From positions 62,001 to 126,000 of the forward strand of contig JAEZCE010000041.1 of assembly GCA_023429995.1 (NCBI GenBank): a stretch of 64,000 bases of DNA, read 5' to 3'. This document shows positions 44,403 through 53,276 of the stretch, piece after piece; within the stretch, counting starts at the first letter, position 1, and each line of letters starts with the position of its first letter. This DNA comes from Bacillota bacterium (GTDB lineage: Bacteria > Bacillota > UBA4882 > UBA8346). The position numbers and the translations under genes are program-made. A model generated the notes under the pieces. That model made no database searches. It worked only from the letters and a program-made list of their open reading frames with translations, and was not told the origin of the DNA.

Positions 44403-45512
44403 ATGAAACCCAAAATATTCTTTTTAAATACTTTTTCGAAATGGGGCGGAGGGGAAAAATGGACTTTTGAGACTGCCGTTGAACTCCAACGGCGGGGGTA
44501 TGAAGTTGTGATAGGAACTACCCTTGAGAGTGAATTGGGTCAAAGGGCTCAAGAAGCGGGTTTTAAGATTAAAACCGTTTCGTTAAAAAGTAATTTATCA
44601 GCTTTCAATCCATTTAAAATTTTTTCTTTCAGGAATTATTTGCGCCGGGAGAAAATCAACATCTTATTTTTGAATCTCACCCAAGATATGAAGTTTGGAG
44701 CTTTAGCGGGAAAGCTGGCAAAGGTGGATAAAATCATTTTTCGAAGGGGCAGCGCCATTCCCATAAAAAATCGAATTTATACGAAATTCTATTTGCGTGA
44801 TTGCTTAACCGGCATCATCGCCAACTCGGAGGCCACGAAGGGAACGATTTTGGTAAACACTTCGGATTGGCTGGATGAAGCTAAAATAAAGGTCATCTAC
44901 AATGGAATAAAATTGGATGAAATTAAAGCCGAAATCGGGAAACCGGGTACCAATATCCGAGAGGAGTTTGGCATTAAACCGGAGGAAATTTTAATTGCCA
45001 ATGTCGGAAGGCTTTCCAGGCAAAAAGGTCATCAATACCTGGTAGAGACGGTTAAATGTATGGTTGATAAAGGAATTAAGGGTTTTAAGGTAATCATTGT
45101 CGGCGGAGGCGGGTTGGAGAATGAAATAAAAGCCCGGGTGAAAGAGTTGGGTTTAGAGGATTATATCATCTTAACAGGATTTCGAACGGATGTTTATAAC
45201 GTTATGAAACAGATGGATTTTTTATTGCATACGGCTCTCTGGGAAGGCTTTGGTTTCGTGATTGCCGAAGCTATGGCTTTGGGGAAACCGGTGGTTAGCA
45301 CCGATGTCAGTAATATTTCCGAGATAATCGCAGATGGTGAAACCGGATATTTGGCACAGAGTGAAAATCCTGCAGATATCGCCGATAAGGTGATTCGAAT
45401 GATGAATACCGATAATAGAGAAAAGATGGGAGAAAAAGGTCGGAGGATAGTGGAAGAAAAGTTTTCTTTTGTCAAAGTAACGGATAGGTTGGAGGAATTG
45501 TTCATTAGATAA
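44403..45512 (+). CDS. Family 4 glycosyltransferase
   Basis: 369 residues with the GT-B fold: 'WGGGEKWTFETAVELQRRGY' at the N-terminus, 'ILIANVGRLSRQKGHQYLVE' and the nucleotide-sugar site 'LWEGFGFVIAEAMALGKPVV'. GGGGAGAA lies 9 nt before the ATG. It follows the GT2 gene and probably works in the same chain. A decayed region begins after it. Confidence 0.92.
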   Translation: MKPKIFFLNTFSKWGGGEKWTFETAVELQRRGYEVVIGTTLESELGQRAQEAGFKIKTVSLKSNLSAFNPFKIFSFRNYLRREKINILFLNLTQDMKFGALAGKLAKVDKIIFRRGSAIPIKNRIYTKFYLRDCLTGIIANSEATKGTILVNTSDWLDEAKIKVIYNGIKLDEIKAEIGKPGTNIREEFGIKPEEILIANVGRLSRQKGHQYLVETVKCMVDKGIKGFKVIIVGGGGLENEIKARVKELGLEDYIILTGFRTDVYNVMKQMDFLLHTALWEGFGFVIAEAMALGKPVVSTDVSNISEIIADGETGYLAQSENPADIADKVIRMMNTDNREKMGEKGRRIVEEKFSFVKVTDRLEELFIR

Positions 45513-45759
45513 TAATTATTGTTTTTTCTATACTTTTATCTTTTGCAATTGGGTCCCATTTTTGCTTTTGAGTCAGTTTTGACGAAGGCGATAAACTTTA
45601 AAAATCCGACATAGCTGGAATGATAAAAGTCACAAACTTGGTTTTGTATAAATGATATCAATATAAAATCATTATATGGTATATCTACGTTTGATATATT
45701 TTATTGTTATATTTTTAGACCAAAAAAAAGAAAAGTCCCGAGAGTACGAAAGCTGTCAG

Positions 45760-46080
45760 AGAAAAAATATGGATGAAAGATAATCAAACACGATATTATT
45801 GTCATAAATATTTAAATGTACCATGGGAAAATATTCGGTTTTAACTGGATATAGATGTGATTGAAAGTATTGGTGCATTTTGCTCCATTGCTGAAGATAT
45901 AAAATATATTGGTTGAAATCATCCGTTTGGATGCATTCCGTAGAGTCATAGTATCTATTTGGAAGGTTCGGATTTATACCAAAAGGCAATAATAAATTAC
46001 ATGAGAAATATGAATATAGTAAAGTCAATATAGGTTACGATGAGTTCCCGGTAATCAAAACAACGATTACTAGGATTTTT
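45760..46080 (+). pseudogene. Decayed hexapeptide-repeat O-acetyltransferase
   Basis: One frame reads 'NQTRYYCHKYLNVPWENIRF', stop, 'LDIDVIESIGAFCSIAEDIK', 'YIG', stop, 'NHPFGCIP', stop, 'SHSIYLEGSDLYQKAI'. This is the left-handed beta-helix acetyltransferase pattern (IG.FCSIA...NHP). There are at least three in-frame stops and a frame change near 46035. The 3' end runs into the IS30 remnant. Confidence 0.6.
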
Positions 46081-46089
46081 GTTTGGGGA

Positions 46090-47097
46090 GAGAGAAAGGC
46101 TGAGCTATAACGAAATGGGAAAATTCGCCTCAAAGCAGGATTTTCGCCCTACAGCATAGCAAAGGAGCTTGGTAGAGCAAAGAATACTATCTTGTACGAG
46201 ATTCGTCGTGGTACTGTCCCTCAAATCAAACAACGAAAAATAGTTAAGTTGTACCTTGCCGATGCCGGCAAGGCGACCTATGAACGCAACCGTCAAAATT
46301 GCTGGCGTAAGAATCAAAGGCTAATGTGCAATGCTTTCATCTCTTTTGTCTGTGAGAAAGTTCGCAAAGATCATTGGTCACTGGATGCCTGTTACGGCTA
46401 CGCTACCAATAATAAACTTTTTCTGCGTAATGAAATGGTCTGCACGAAAACGCTTTACAACTATGTTGACACAGGACTTATCCGAGTCAAAAACTGGATC
46501 TGCCCGTGAAAGTCCGTCTTAATACAAAACATAAACGCACCAGGGATCATAAAATTAAACTGGGCAGGAGCATAAGTGAACGTCCAGCATACATAGAAGC
46601 CCGCCAAGAATTCGGGCACTGGGGAAATCGATACTGTCATTGGCTCCAAATCTAAAGGTGATGAAGCCCTTCTGACATTGGTTGAACGTACTACCCGCCA
46701 TATCATAACTCTTGAGATTTCAGGTAAAGGATCCTCTTCAGTAACCGAAGGATTGACACTCCTGAAATCCGAGTATGGTGACCGTTTCAGCCGGGTATTC
46801 AAAACCATTACAAGCGATAATGGCTTGGAGTTTTCGGAACTATCCAAACTCGAGGAAACCGGAGAAACGAAGGTATATTTTGCACATCTCTACACGTCTT
46901 GTGAGCGTGGAACCAATGAACAACATAACGGCCTGCTCCGTAGATTCATCCCTAAAAGTAAGCGAATTGATGGCTACAGCTTTGATGAAATTGCATTCGT
47001 TAGTGATTGGTGTAACACCCTGCCAAGAAAGATTCTGGGCTATAAAACACCGGAAGAACTTTTTGAAATACAATTGGGTCAAATTTATTCGGTGTAA
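46090..47097 (+). mobile_element. Broken IS30-family transposase
   Basis: N-terminal helix-turn-helix ('GFSPYSIAKELGRAKNTILY'), middle ('RLNTKHKRTRDHKIKLG', 'EARQEFGHW') and the DDE catalytic part ('ITSDNGLEF', 'HLYTSCERGTNEQHNGLLRR', 'LPRKILGYKTPEELF') are all present but in different frames. At least two frameshifts: one near 46495 and one extra G at about 46622, where CACTGGGGAAATC should read CACTGGGAAATC. Early codons also carry a stop. Not active. The left end is not recognised. Confidence 0.8.
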
Positions 47098-47156
47098 TTA
47101 TTTATAGAAAAATTCACTGTTAAAAAACTAGTACAACTTGTTATTGCAATTTAGGA

Positions 47157-47822
47157 TTATTTTTGGATTACAATGGTAAAGCCATTGCCGATTTTATCAT
47201 CAACATCCTGGTATTCAACTACATTAAAATTCAAGTAATTGCATAATTCCAAAAAGTCTTCTGTTATCCAAACACTATGATGGGCATTAACTTCTGGGTC
47301 AACTCCAGGGTCAACTCCGATGCCATTGTGTCTGTCGATTAATTCTTTTAACGTTGTTCTTTCTCGATTCTTATCAAAAGTTCGTTCTTTGTGAGGGACA
47401 ATGAGAAAAATATATCCTCCCGGTTTGACGACACGATACCATTCTTTTAGAGCTTTTATTGGGTCCCAAAAATGCTCAATTACATGTGAATTTATAACAA
47501 AATCCCAAGTTTCATCTTTAAACGGAAGGTCGTCTCCATATGCCACAATATCAACATTGTTCCTACCATTTGAGCCCTTTTTTGTTTCAGGATTCCATAC
47601 GGTCTGATTATCAGTAAAGTCAATATTTAATGTGTTGAGATAAAACTGATTATAAGTAGCCCCACCTATTTCAATTCCGCGCAAACCTATTAAATACTTA
47701 TTTGCCAATAAACTTGGTTTGATTTGATGTTGTGTCTCCCTTTTGTAAGAAAAAATTCTTTTGCCAAAGAAATAAATTCTTCTTCGCCCATTTTCAAATT
47801 TAACTTTTTCGAATATTTTCAT
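47157..47822 (-). CDS. Class I SAM-dependent methyltransferase
   Basis: 221 residues. 'LIGLRGIEIGGATYNQF' (SAM loop), 'VDIVAYGDDLPFKDETWDFV' and 'INSHVIEHFWDPIKALKEWY' (motif with HVIEH), then 'RVVKPGGYIFLIVPHKER'. The first 28 residues ('RRRIYFFGKRIFSYKR') are the short basic-aromatic tag often seen on polysaccharide-cluster proteins. Probably methylates a glycan or sugar intermediate. GGAG lies before its ATG, directly after the decayed glycosyltransferase. Confidence 0.85.
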   Translation of the reverse strand: MKIFEKVKFENGRRRIYFFGKRIFSYKRETQHQIKPSLLANKYLIGLRGIEIGGATYNQFYLNTLNIDFTDNQTVWNPETKKGSNGRNNVDIVAYGDDLPFKDETWDFVINSHVIEHFWDPIKALKEWYRVVKPGGYIFLIVPHKERTFDKNRERTTLKELIDRHNGIGVDPGVDPEVNAHHSVWITEDFLELCNYLNFNVVEYQDVDDKIGNGFTIVIQK

Positions 47823-47833
47823 TTTAAGTCTCC

Positions 47834-48241
47834 TTATCTAATCCGGATTAAAAAAATCGACAGCATCTGCCGTTTTAACTGTATTTTTATTTTTACACCA
47901 CCAGTCATAAGACTTTGCAAAGTTCCCAAATCTAAAGCCCGATAGCCCTGTTTTGCTAAGTCAAACGACAACACTTTGGCCGTTGGGCCAAGAATCGAAA
48001 TAACCGTGTGCCTTTTATTAATTTTAAGTGTATTGTATAAAATATTTTCATAATCATCAAAAGCATTTGTTGATGGGGTATATTGATATTCAAGTGATTT
48101 TGCTCTCCAAAAATTTTTAATTAGTACAATTACATATTTTTGCTTGAGTAAACTATTTTTAGGAATTGCTATAAATAAGTGCTCGTCAAAAGATGATAAG
48201 ACGCCAACTAGCGTTTTAGTAAGTTGTTCGGAGGCGATTAA
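47834..48241 (-). pseudogene. 5'-truncated GT-D fold (SP_1767-type) glycosyltransferase remnant
   Basis: A stop-free frame without start: 'ASEQLTKTLVGVLSSFDEHL', 'YTPSTNAFDDYENIL', 'ISILGPTAKVLSFDLAKQGY' and 'RALDLG'. It matches the second half of the intact protein at 50383-51216 ('VPPQNAFDEYERILNECL', 'ISAGPTATVLAADLSAHGY'). The first half is gone and the end is altered. It sits between a GT2 gene and the methyltransferase. Confidence 0.65.
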
Positions 48242-48249
48242 TTACCTAT

Positions 48250-49104
48250 CTAAAAAATATAACTCAAAATAAAAACCAATACAAGTACAATTGAAATAAA
48301 CAAACTTATATAAAAAAGTTTTTTATATTTTTTAACCTTATTTTCGCTTAATTCATTAAGCATTGATTTTGCCGCAATAGATTCTTTTGAATATTTTTCT
48401 TTAATATAGTCAAGTATTGATTGCATAAATTCTTTTTCGCGATGCTTTAATAACAAGCTTGTATTCGTATCATGCCATCGGTATTTAGTTAACGGTTCTT
48501 GAATGTTGTAAAATGATGTATGTCTTAACATATCCATCCACATCATTTGATCGGAAGGTTCAGAATATTTATCCAAGTATCTTATGTTATGTTTTTTAAA
48601 TAATTCTTTTCTAACCATGCTGGCGTGAATAATTCCACTTTTTCCAATAAAAATGTTAAGCCGAATTAAAAAATCAAATTCCGGTAAAAATTTTGTTTTA
48701 ATTTCACCTGTTTTTTCCCACCATTCATAAAATCCGGCACCAACCACTCCTATTGTCGGATTTTCATCCAAAAACTTTATCATTTTTTCATATTTTGATT
48801 GCAATTGTATATCGTCATGGTCAACAATGGCGATATACTCGCTTTGCGACTCAAATGCGATTTCAAGCAGTCTATTGCGCGTTTTAGCAATGCCTAAATT
48901 CTTCTCATTTCTAAAATATTTAATCCGTTTATCACAATAAGATTTAATAACGTCTTCTGCTGACACATCTGCTGGACAATCATCTATTATAATCAATTCT
49001 AAATCAGAAAAAGTTTGCGTTAAAACACTGTCTATAGCTTCTTTTAAATGACGTGACTGCGGCTTATATACCGGCATCAATACAGATATACGCGGCGAAT
49101 TCAT
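48250..49104 (-). CDS. Family 2 glycosyltransferase with C-terminal membrane anchor
   Basis: About 284 residues from the ATG at 49104 (AAAGGAG upstream); the longer frame to 49140 reads into a decayed GNAT gene. 'ISVLMPVYKPQSRHLKEAID', 'LELIIIDDCPADVS', 'GIAKTRNRLLEIAF' and 'YIAIVDHDDIQLQSKY' give the GT-A core. The final 25 residues are a hydrophobic segment ('LFYISLFISIVLVLVFILSY'). Likely a surface-glycan transferase at the membrane. Confidence 0.9.
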   Translation of the reverse strand: MNSPRISVLMPVYKPQSRHLKEAIDSVLTQTFSDLELIIIDDCPADVSAEDVIKSYCDKRIKYFRNEKNLGIAKTRNRLLEIAFESQSEYIAIVDHDDIQLQSKYEKMIKFLDENPTIGVVGAGFYEWWEKTGEIKTKFLPEFDFLIRLNIFIGKSGIIHASMVRKELFKKHNIRYLDKYSEPSDQMMWMDMLRHTSFYNIQEPLTKYRWHDTNTSLLLKHREKEFMQSILDYIKEKYSKESIAAKSMLNELSENKVKKYKKLFYISLFISIVLVLVFILSYIF

Positions 49105-49290
49105 TATTCCTTGCTCCTTTAACATTTTACAAACACACACGTACTCAACTAAATACTCGTAGCAATCAACTCTATCTTTTGATGTTAAATACCTAAACCC
49201 GAGTTTTTCATAAATGTTTTTTGCCGTTAGCAGATAGAACCTCTAAAAAAACCGTTTTTAACTTTAGCTCGTTCGTGTGTATTATATTAC
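49105..49290 (-). pseudogene. GNAT acetyltransferase remnant
   Basis: The C-terminal end of a GNAT enzyme: 'VFLEVLSANGK' in one frame, then 'NIYEKLGFRYLTSKDRVDCY' and 'EYLVEYVC' in another, with a stop between. The pattern matches the end of 51425-51904 ('KVFLEVLPDN...VYENVGF'). No start. The frame continues into the GT2 gene. Confidence 0.6.
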
Positions 49291-49530
49291 ATCTATGTTG
49301 CCATGTCAAAAGAATATAACGGGCAAATACAATCGTTGTATGACTAATAAGCAAATCAGAGGAACGACTTTGAAATTCTTTTTGAAGCCGTAATAAGGAT
49401 TTCGTACATTTAAAAAAGTTTCAATATCCCAGAGGATACCGTAAATACGAATAATTTCTTCTTCCGACAATGTACGATCTGTGCTTAAGATAGCTAACCA
49501 TGCATTCTTAATATTGTAGATTTTGGAATT
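49291..49530 (-). mobile_element. IS4-type transposase remnant
   Basis: 'NAWLAILSTDRTLSEEEIIR' and 'IYGILWDIETFLNVRNPYYG' in one frame, then 'KEFQSRSSDLLISHTTIVFA' in another. This is the DDE-region pattern of IS4-type transposases (EEEIIRIYG.RWDIE.FF). Only the C-terminal third is left, with frameshifts. It abuts the GNAT remnant. Confidence 0.6.
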
Positions 49531-49582
49531 TAACGTTTTAAGCTATTATTCATGGAATTCATAAAACTTCTGTTCCCTTTTT

Positions 49583-50386
49583 TCATAAAACTCTTCCTTT
49601 GGGTTTGGCGTAATACAAATAACCGGTGATTGTTCTTTGAATTATTTGTTCTGATGCACCATCTTCGCGTGAAGCGTTTCCACCCAGCGCGCCATGGTAT
49701 TCTATAATTTTCAGGTTCGCGTCATTGTACAGCAAATGTGTTTGGTCAAGCGGCAATTCTGAATTTATCTTGAAATAAACCAAATCTATTTGATTGTTAT
49801 ATTTTTGATTTAACTTTTGGGTTAGTTTAACAATTTCTTTTTGTGTTGGGAAAGTTCGTGGATCCGGCCGGTTATCCGGCGTTTTCCAAACCTGTTCCAT
49901 ATAAACGCAAAGAAGTTTTCCACCTTTGTCAAGACAATCAATAATGCGGTTAGATCTGCGTTTATATTTTTCAGCAACAATTTTGTATTCTTCATCAAAA
50001 CTCGACTTGCCAAAGAAATCGTGAATATACATCAGTTTAGTTCTGTTGTTTCTGTATAGTTTCGCGCCATTTGCGGTTTTTTCATCTATGTATTCTAAAT
50101 CTTCTTTATCAAAATAGTGCTTGAATTCGTCCATTAAAATCTGTATCCGCGCGGCAAAAGTTCCGCTATATACCCAATCAAATGGCGCGGCCGCTTTTCT
50201 TTGCCCATATATTTTCAGATATTCAGCCACAAAGCATGCTTCGCCAAGGGAGAAAATAAAGTCATATTTCACCTTGCTCACAAACAAAAGGCGGATTTGA
50301 AAATTAATTATGATCGCACGAACCCTGCGCCGCCATTTTCTCACAGGGATAAAAAAAGATAAAAGATTTGCAATAAGTTGTCTCAT
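49583..50386 (-). CDS. DUF1796 family putative cysteine peptidase
   Basis: 267 residues with the family motif 'SLGEACFVAEYLKIYGQRKA' followed by 'APFDWVYSG', then 'YIHDFFGKSSFDEEY' and 'GKLLCVYMEQVWKTPDN'. The predicted Cys/His-containing papain-like fold is found mostly in polysaccharide and LPS clusters; a glycan-related role is likelier than proteolysis. The ATG overlaps the stop of the upstream glycosyltransferase (4 nt). Confidence 0.75.
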   Translation of the reverse strand: MRQLIANLLSFFIPVRKWRRRVRAIIINFQIRLLFVSKVKYDFIFSLGEACFVAEYLKIYGQRKAAAPFDWVYSGTFAARIQILMDEFKHYFDKEDLEYIDEKTANGAKLYRNNRTKLMYIHDFFGKSSFDEEYKIVAEKYKRRSNRIIDCLDKGGKLLCVYMEQVWKTPDNRPDPRTFPTQKEIVKLTQKLNQKYNNQIDLVYFKINSELPLDQTHLLYNDANLKIIEYHGALGGNASREDGASEQIIQRTITGYLYYAKPKGRVL

Positions 50387-51216
50387 TTGACCCTCTTTTT
50401 ACCATCTTCCCGTACCATAGGGGTATATTCGGGCAAAGGTGCCTCGTCCAAATATTTATGATAAGCATTAGGAAAATGTCCCATATCCAATGCGTGGTAT
50501 CCATGTGCGGACAAATCGGCCGCTAATACGGTTGCTGTTGGTCCGGCAGAAATAAAGAACAATTTATCTTTTGATTGAGCCAAACATTCATTCAAGATTC
50601 TTTCGTATTCATCAAAGGCATTTTGTGGCGGGACATTTATTTCTATTTTTGATTTTATATTTCCGAACAACCGCTGGTCATAAACAAATCTGCCATTTAA
50701 TGGCACGACAAATACAACATCGAGGTTATCCCATATTTTTTTAATGTCTATTATAGGTATTTCCGGGAATATGTATTCGCGTGAAAATAGAGCGTTTCCA
50801 TACCATTTATTTACAAATATCTTTGATAAGGTTGTCCAATTGTTTAACCAATATTTTTCCCACCAAGAAATATATTTCTGAAAATCAGGAAGAGGTGGGG
50901 TGAGTTTGAAAGATGGTATACAGATCAGCAATTTGTCATCGCTGGGCTGGAGCAAGATTTCATTCAATCGTTTAGCCAGCATGCTGTTTCCTTTTTGAAA
51001 TGGAATATCTTTACCCATAGCCAATGCAAATTCACCATCGCCGAATCTCGCGATTGATGCACCTGCCAAAATTTGATCTAGCATTTTACGAAAAGATAGA
51101 ATCTCTGGAAATTGTAATCCAATCTGTGCCAGTTGTGCTCTTTGCTGTTCAGAAATAACATTATCATTCTGTTTATTTCTGTGAAATAGATGCGAAAAGA
51201 GTTTTATCTTTGTCAT
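50383..51216 (-). CDS. GT-D fold glycosyltransferase (SP_1767-type)
   Basis: 277 residues. 'ASIARFGDGEFALAMGKDIP' carries the DxE-type metal motif of the GT-D fold; 'KRLNEILLQPSDDKLLICIP', 'SWWEKYWLNNW' and 'LFFISAGPTATVLAADLSA' follow. A glycosyltransferase of surface glycans. It is coupled to the DUF1796 gene. A truncated relative lies at 47834-48241. Confidence 0.75.
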   Translation of the reverse strand: MTKIKLFSHLFHRNKQNDNVISEQQRAQLAQIGLQFPEILSFRKMLDQILAGASIARFGDGEFALAMGKDIPFQKGNSMLAKRLNEILLQPSDDKLLICIPSFKLTPPLPDFQKYISWWEKYWLNNWTTLSKIFVNKWYGNALFSREYIFPEIPIIDIKKIWDNLDVVFVVPLNGRFVYDQRLFGNIKSKIEINVPPQNAFDEYERILNECLAQSKDKLFFISAGPTATVLAADLSAHGYHALDMGHFPNAYHKYLDEAPLPEYTPMVREDGKKRVK

Positions 51217-51424
51217 ATTTCCGTCCTAGCTTTCAAAATTATTGTGTATTGTTTCGAGAAAACAATTTTTTTGTTAAATTGGTGGATTCTGATTGCCTTG
51301 ATATATTTTTACTCATATTGGGAAATTAGTTATTGAAATTCCGGTAAATAACTGAAATAGGCAGTTTCTGAAATACGCGGATCGTTTTCAAATATATAAT
51401 CTTTTTCGCTCTCCTTAATTCATC

Positions 51425-51904
51425 TTATCCTTTAGTAAAAGTATATTGATATCTTTTTGTACCATCCGTTTTTTGCTCTATAAATTGAAAACCCACGTTT
51501 TCATAAACTTTTTGTGCCACATAATTGTCTGGCAAAACTTCTAAAAACACCTTTTTCATTATCATTTTATTGTTCGCATATTCTAATGATTTTTTTAAAG
51601 TTTCTGTTCCGATTCCATGCCCGCGTAATGTTGAATCAAAAATATAAATACCCCAATCTGTATTCTTGGCAATGTAATCAATCGAATGGAAATAGGTAAC
51701 CCCGATAAACTTTTTTTTATATTCTATAAAAAATGCAATATTGTGCGGATTTGGATTATGCAGAGATGCTAACCATTTTTTATGCGTTTCTAAATCAATA
51801 TGTTTTATCTGAAACCATCGTGATACGTCCGATGAATTCCGCCATTCCAGTGTTTCCAATTGTTTTTCTATCGGTTGTGTTAAGAAATTTACCAACTTAA
51901 TCAT
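51425..51904 (-). CDS. GNAT acetyltransferase, probably for a nucleotide-amino sugar
   Basis: 159 residues: 'LEWRNSSDVSRWFQIKHIDL', 'IGVTYFHSIDYIAKNTDWGI' and 'GHGIGTETLKKSLEYA' (acetyl-CoA loop), then 'KVFLEVLPDNYVAQKVYENV'. The pattern 'WRN...W......H..W' resembles PseH-type enzymes. With the WecE-like aminotransferase in the same operon it could make a 4-acetamido sugar such as dTDP-Fuc4NAc. It overlaps the next upstream gene by 8 nt. Confidence 0.75.
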   Translation of the reverse strand: MIKLVNFLTQPIEKQLETLEWRNSSDVSRWFQIKHIDLETHKKWLASLHNPNPHNIAFFIEYKKKFIGVTYFHSIDYIAKNTDWGIYIFDSTLRGHGIGTETLKKSLEYANNKMIMKKVFLEVLPDNYVAQKVYENVGFQFIEQKTDGTKRYQYTFTKG

Positions 51905-53276
51905 TATTGATTTTTCCTTCTATCAAATCAATCAATTTTTGTGAGAAATACGCACCTTCAAAATTATTTACGAAATATTTGTAATTTATAGCCGCAATAT
52001 TCTCACGCTCGTGCTTATCTTGTAAAAGTTTGTTTATTCCTTGCTCCATATCTTCAACTTTTGAGAAAGCATAAGGATAATCTTTCGGCATATATTCATG
52101 AAAAGACCACAATGGATTATTCAGATTTATTTTAACCACATTTGGAACCCGCATACTGATTAAATCAATATGGGTTAGTGCCCCGGATATTGGAAAACTA
52201 TCAATGAAAACATCTGCACATTTGAATAAGATTTTATAATCGCTGGTTGTCGGAATAGTTATCAATCGTTTTTTAATGTCTTCTTTGTCGAATAATGTTT
52301 TAATGATCTTTTTTCTTTTTGCATTCATTCTATTTGTAATGATAACATGATATAATTTCTCGTTTTGTTGTAACAATCGTTTTATCATTTCAAAATATAA
52401 TGATGAATGTTCATCAAAGAATTTATAAGCTCCCCCGGCACTCATTGTGCAAAGAAAGCCGTCTGGGATTCCGATTTCTTTTTTTTTCTCCTTTACTTCT
52501 GTAGCGGAAAATTTCGGTAAATCGGATTCTTTCAGATATGGTAATCCTACTATGCAAGTATTGTCCAATCCGCGTTGCTTTTTGGTAATTGTAGCCGTTG
52601 TAGGTGTGCCTTCTAAAATCAAATCACAAAAATGCATTCCTAGTGCAGGATAATGAGACCCATGATTAAAAAATAAGATTTTTATATCGGTGTATTTTCT
52701 TAACATCCCTAATAATGTTGCCCCAAATACATCATTCATATGGATAAACGCAACGACGGCTTTTGGTGATAATTCAGTGATATCATTAAAAAGTTCCACT
52801 AATTGTTTTTGCCATTTAACGGGGCTATCTTCGAGACCACATATTTTTGAATGCTTGGATATTTCTTTTGTTTTATTTACAGCTCCTTTTAATGCTGTAT
52901 TTTTCTTTGTTAAAAATACAAAAGTTTTATATTTTTCCGGCATTGCCGCAACAATGTTTTTAATACATTCCGTATGCCCACCCATATCGTATAATTCCGT
53001 TGCCAGTATGACAATATTGTTGTCTGCAATAGTATTTTTTTTTGAAGGAATTTGCATTCTTTCAATGACAGATTGTATTCTGTCATCAAATAATTTTGTG
53101 TCAAGCGGAACTTTTGACGAAAAATCGGCCTGTATTTCTAAAAGTTGATTAGAAACAAAAAAGATTGGAATACCCAATAAGGAATACCTCAATCTTCGAC
53201 GTAACAACTTTTTGCGTAAAATAGGTATTCCAAGAATTTTAAAGTTATTATTTTTCCAGCCAAAGATCATCATCAC
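51897..53276 (-). CDS. GT-B type glycosyltransferase with tagged N-terminus
   Basis: 459 residues. The first 40 residues hold two copies of a short basic tag ('NNFKILGIPILRKKLLRRRL' and 'RYSLLGIPIFF'). A GT-B-like body follows: 'IVILATELYDMGGHTECIKN' at about 88, 'ILFFNHGSHYPALGMHFCDL', 'GFLCTMSAGGAYKF' and 'CADVFIDSFPISGALTHIDL'. Probably a glycan glycosyltransferase; donor unknown. It is in an operon between the aminotransferase and GNAT genes, with 4-nt and 8-nt overlaps. Confidence 0.75.
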   Translation of the reverse strand: MMMIFGWKNNNFKILGIPILRKKLLRRRLRYSLLGIPIFFVSNQLLEIQADFSSKVPLDTKLFDDRIQSVIERMQIPSKKNTIADNNIVILATELYDMGGHTECIKNIVAAMPEKYKTFVFLTKKNTALKGAVNKTKEISKHSKICGLEDSPVKWQKQLVELFNDITELSPKAVVAFIHMNDVFGATLLGMLRKYTDIKILFFNHGSHYPALGMHFCDLILEGTPTTATITKKQRGLDNTCIVGLPYLKESDLPKFSATEVKEKKKEIGIPDGFLCTMSAGGAYKFFDEHSSLYFEMIKRLLQQNEKLYHVIITNRMNAKRKKIIKTLFDKEDIKKRLITIPTTSDYKILFKCADVFIDSFPISGALTHIDLISMRVPNVVKINLNNPLWSFHEYMPKDYPYAFSKVEDMEQGINKLLQDKHERENIAAINYKYFVNNFEGAYFSQKLIDLIEGKINND

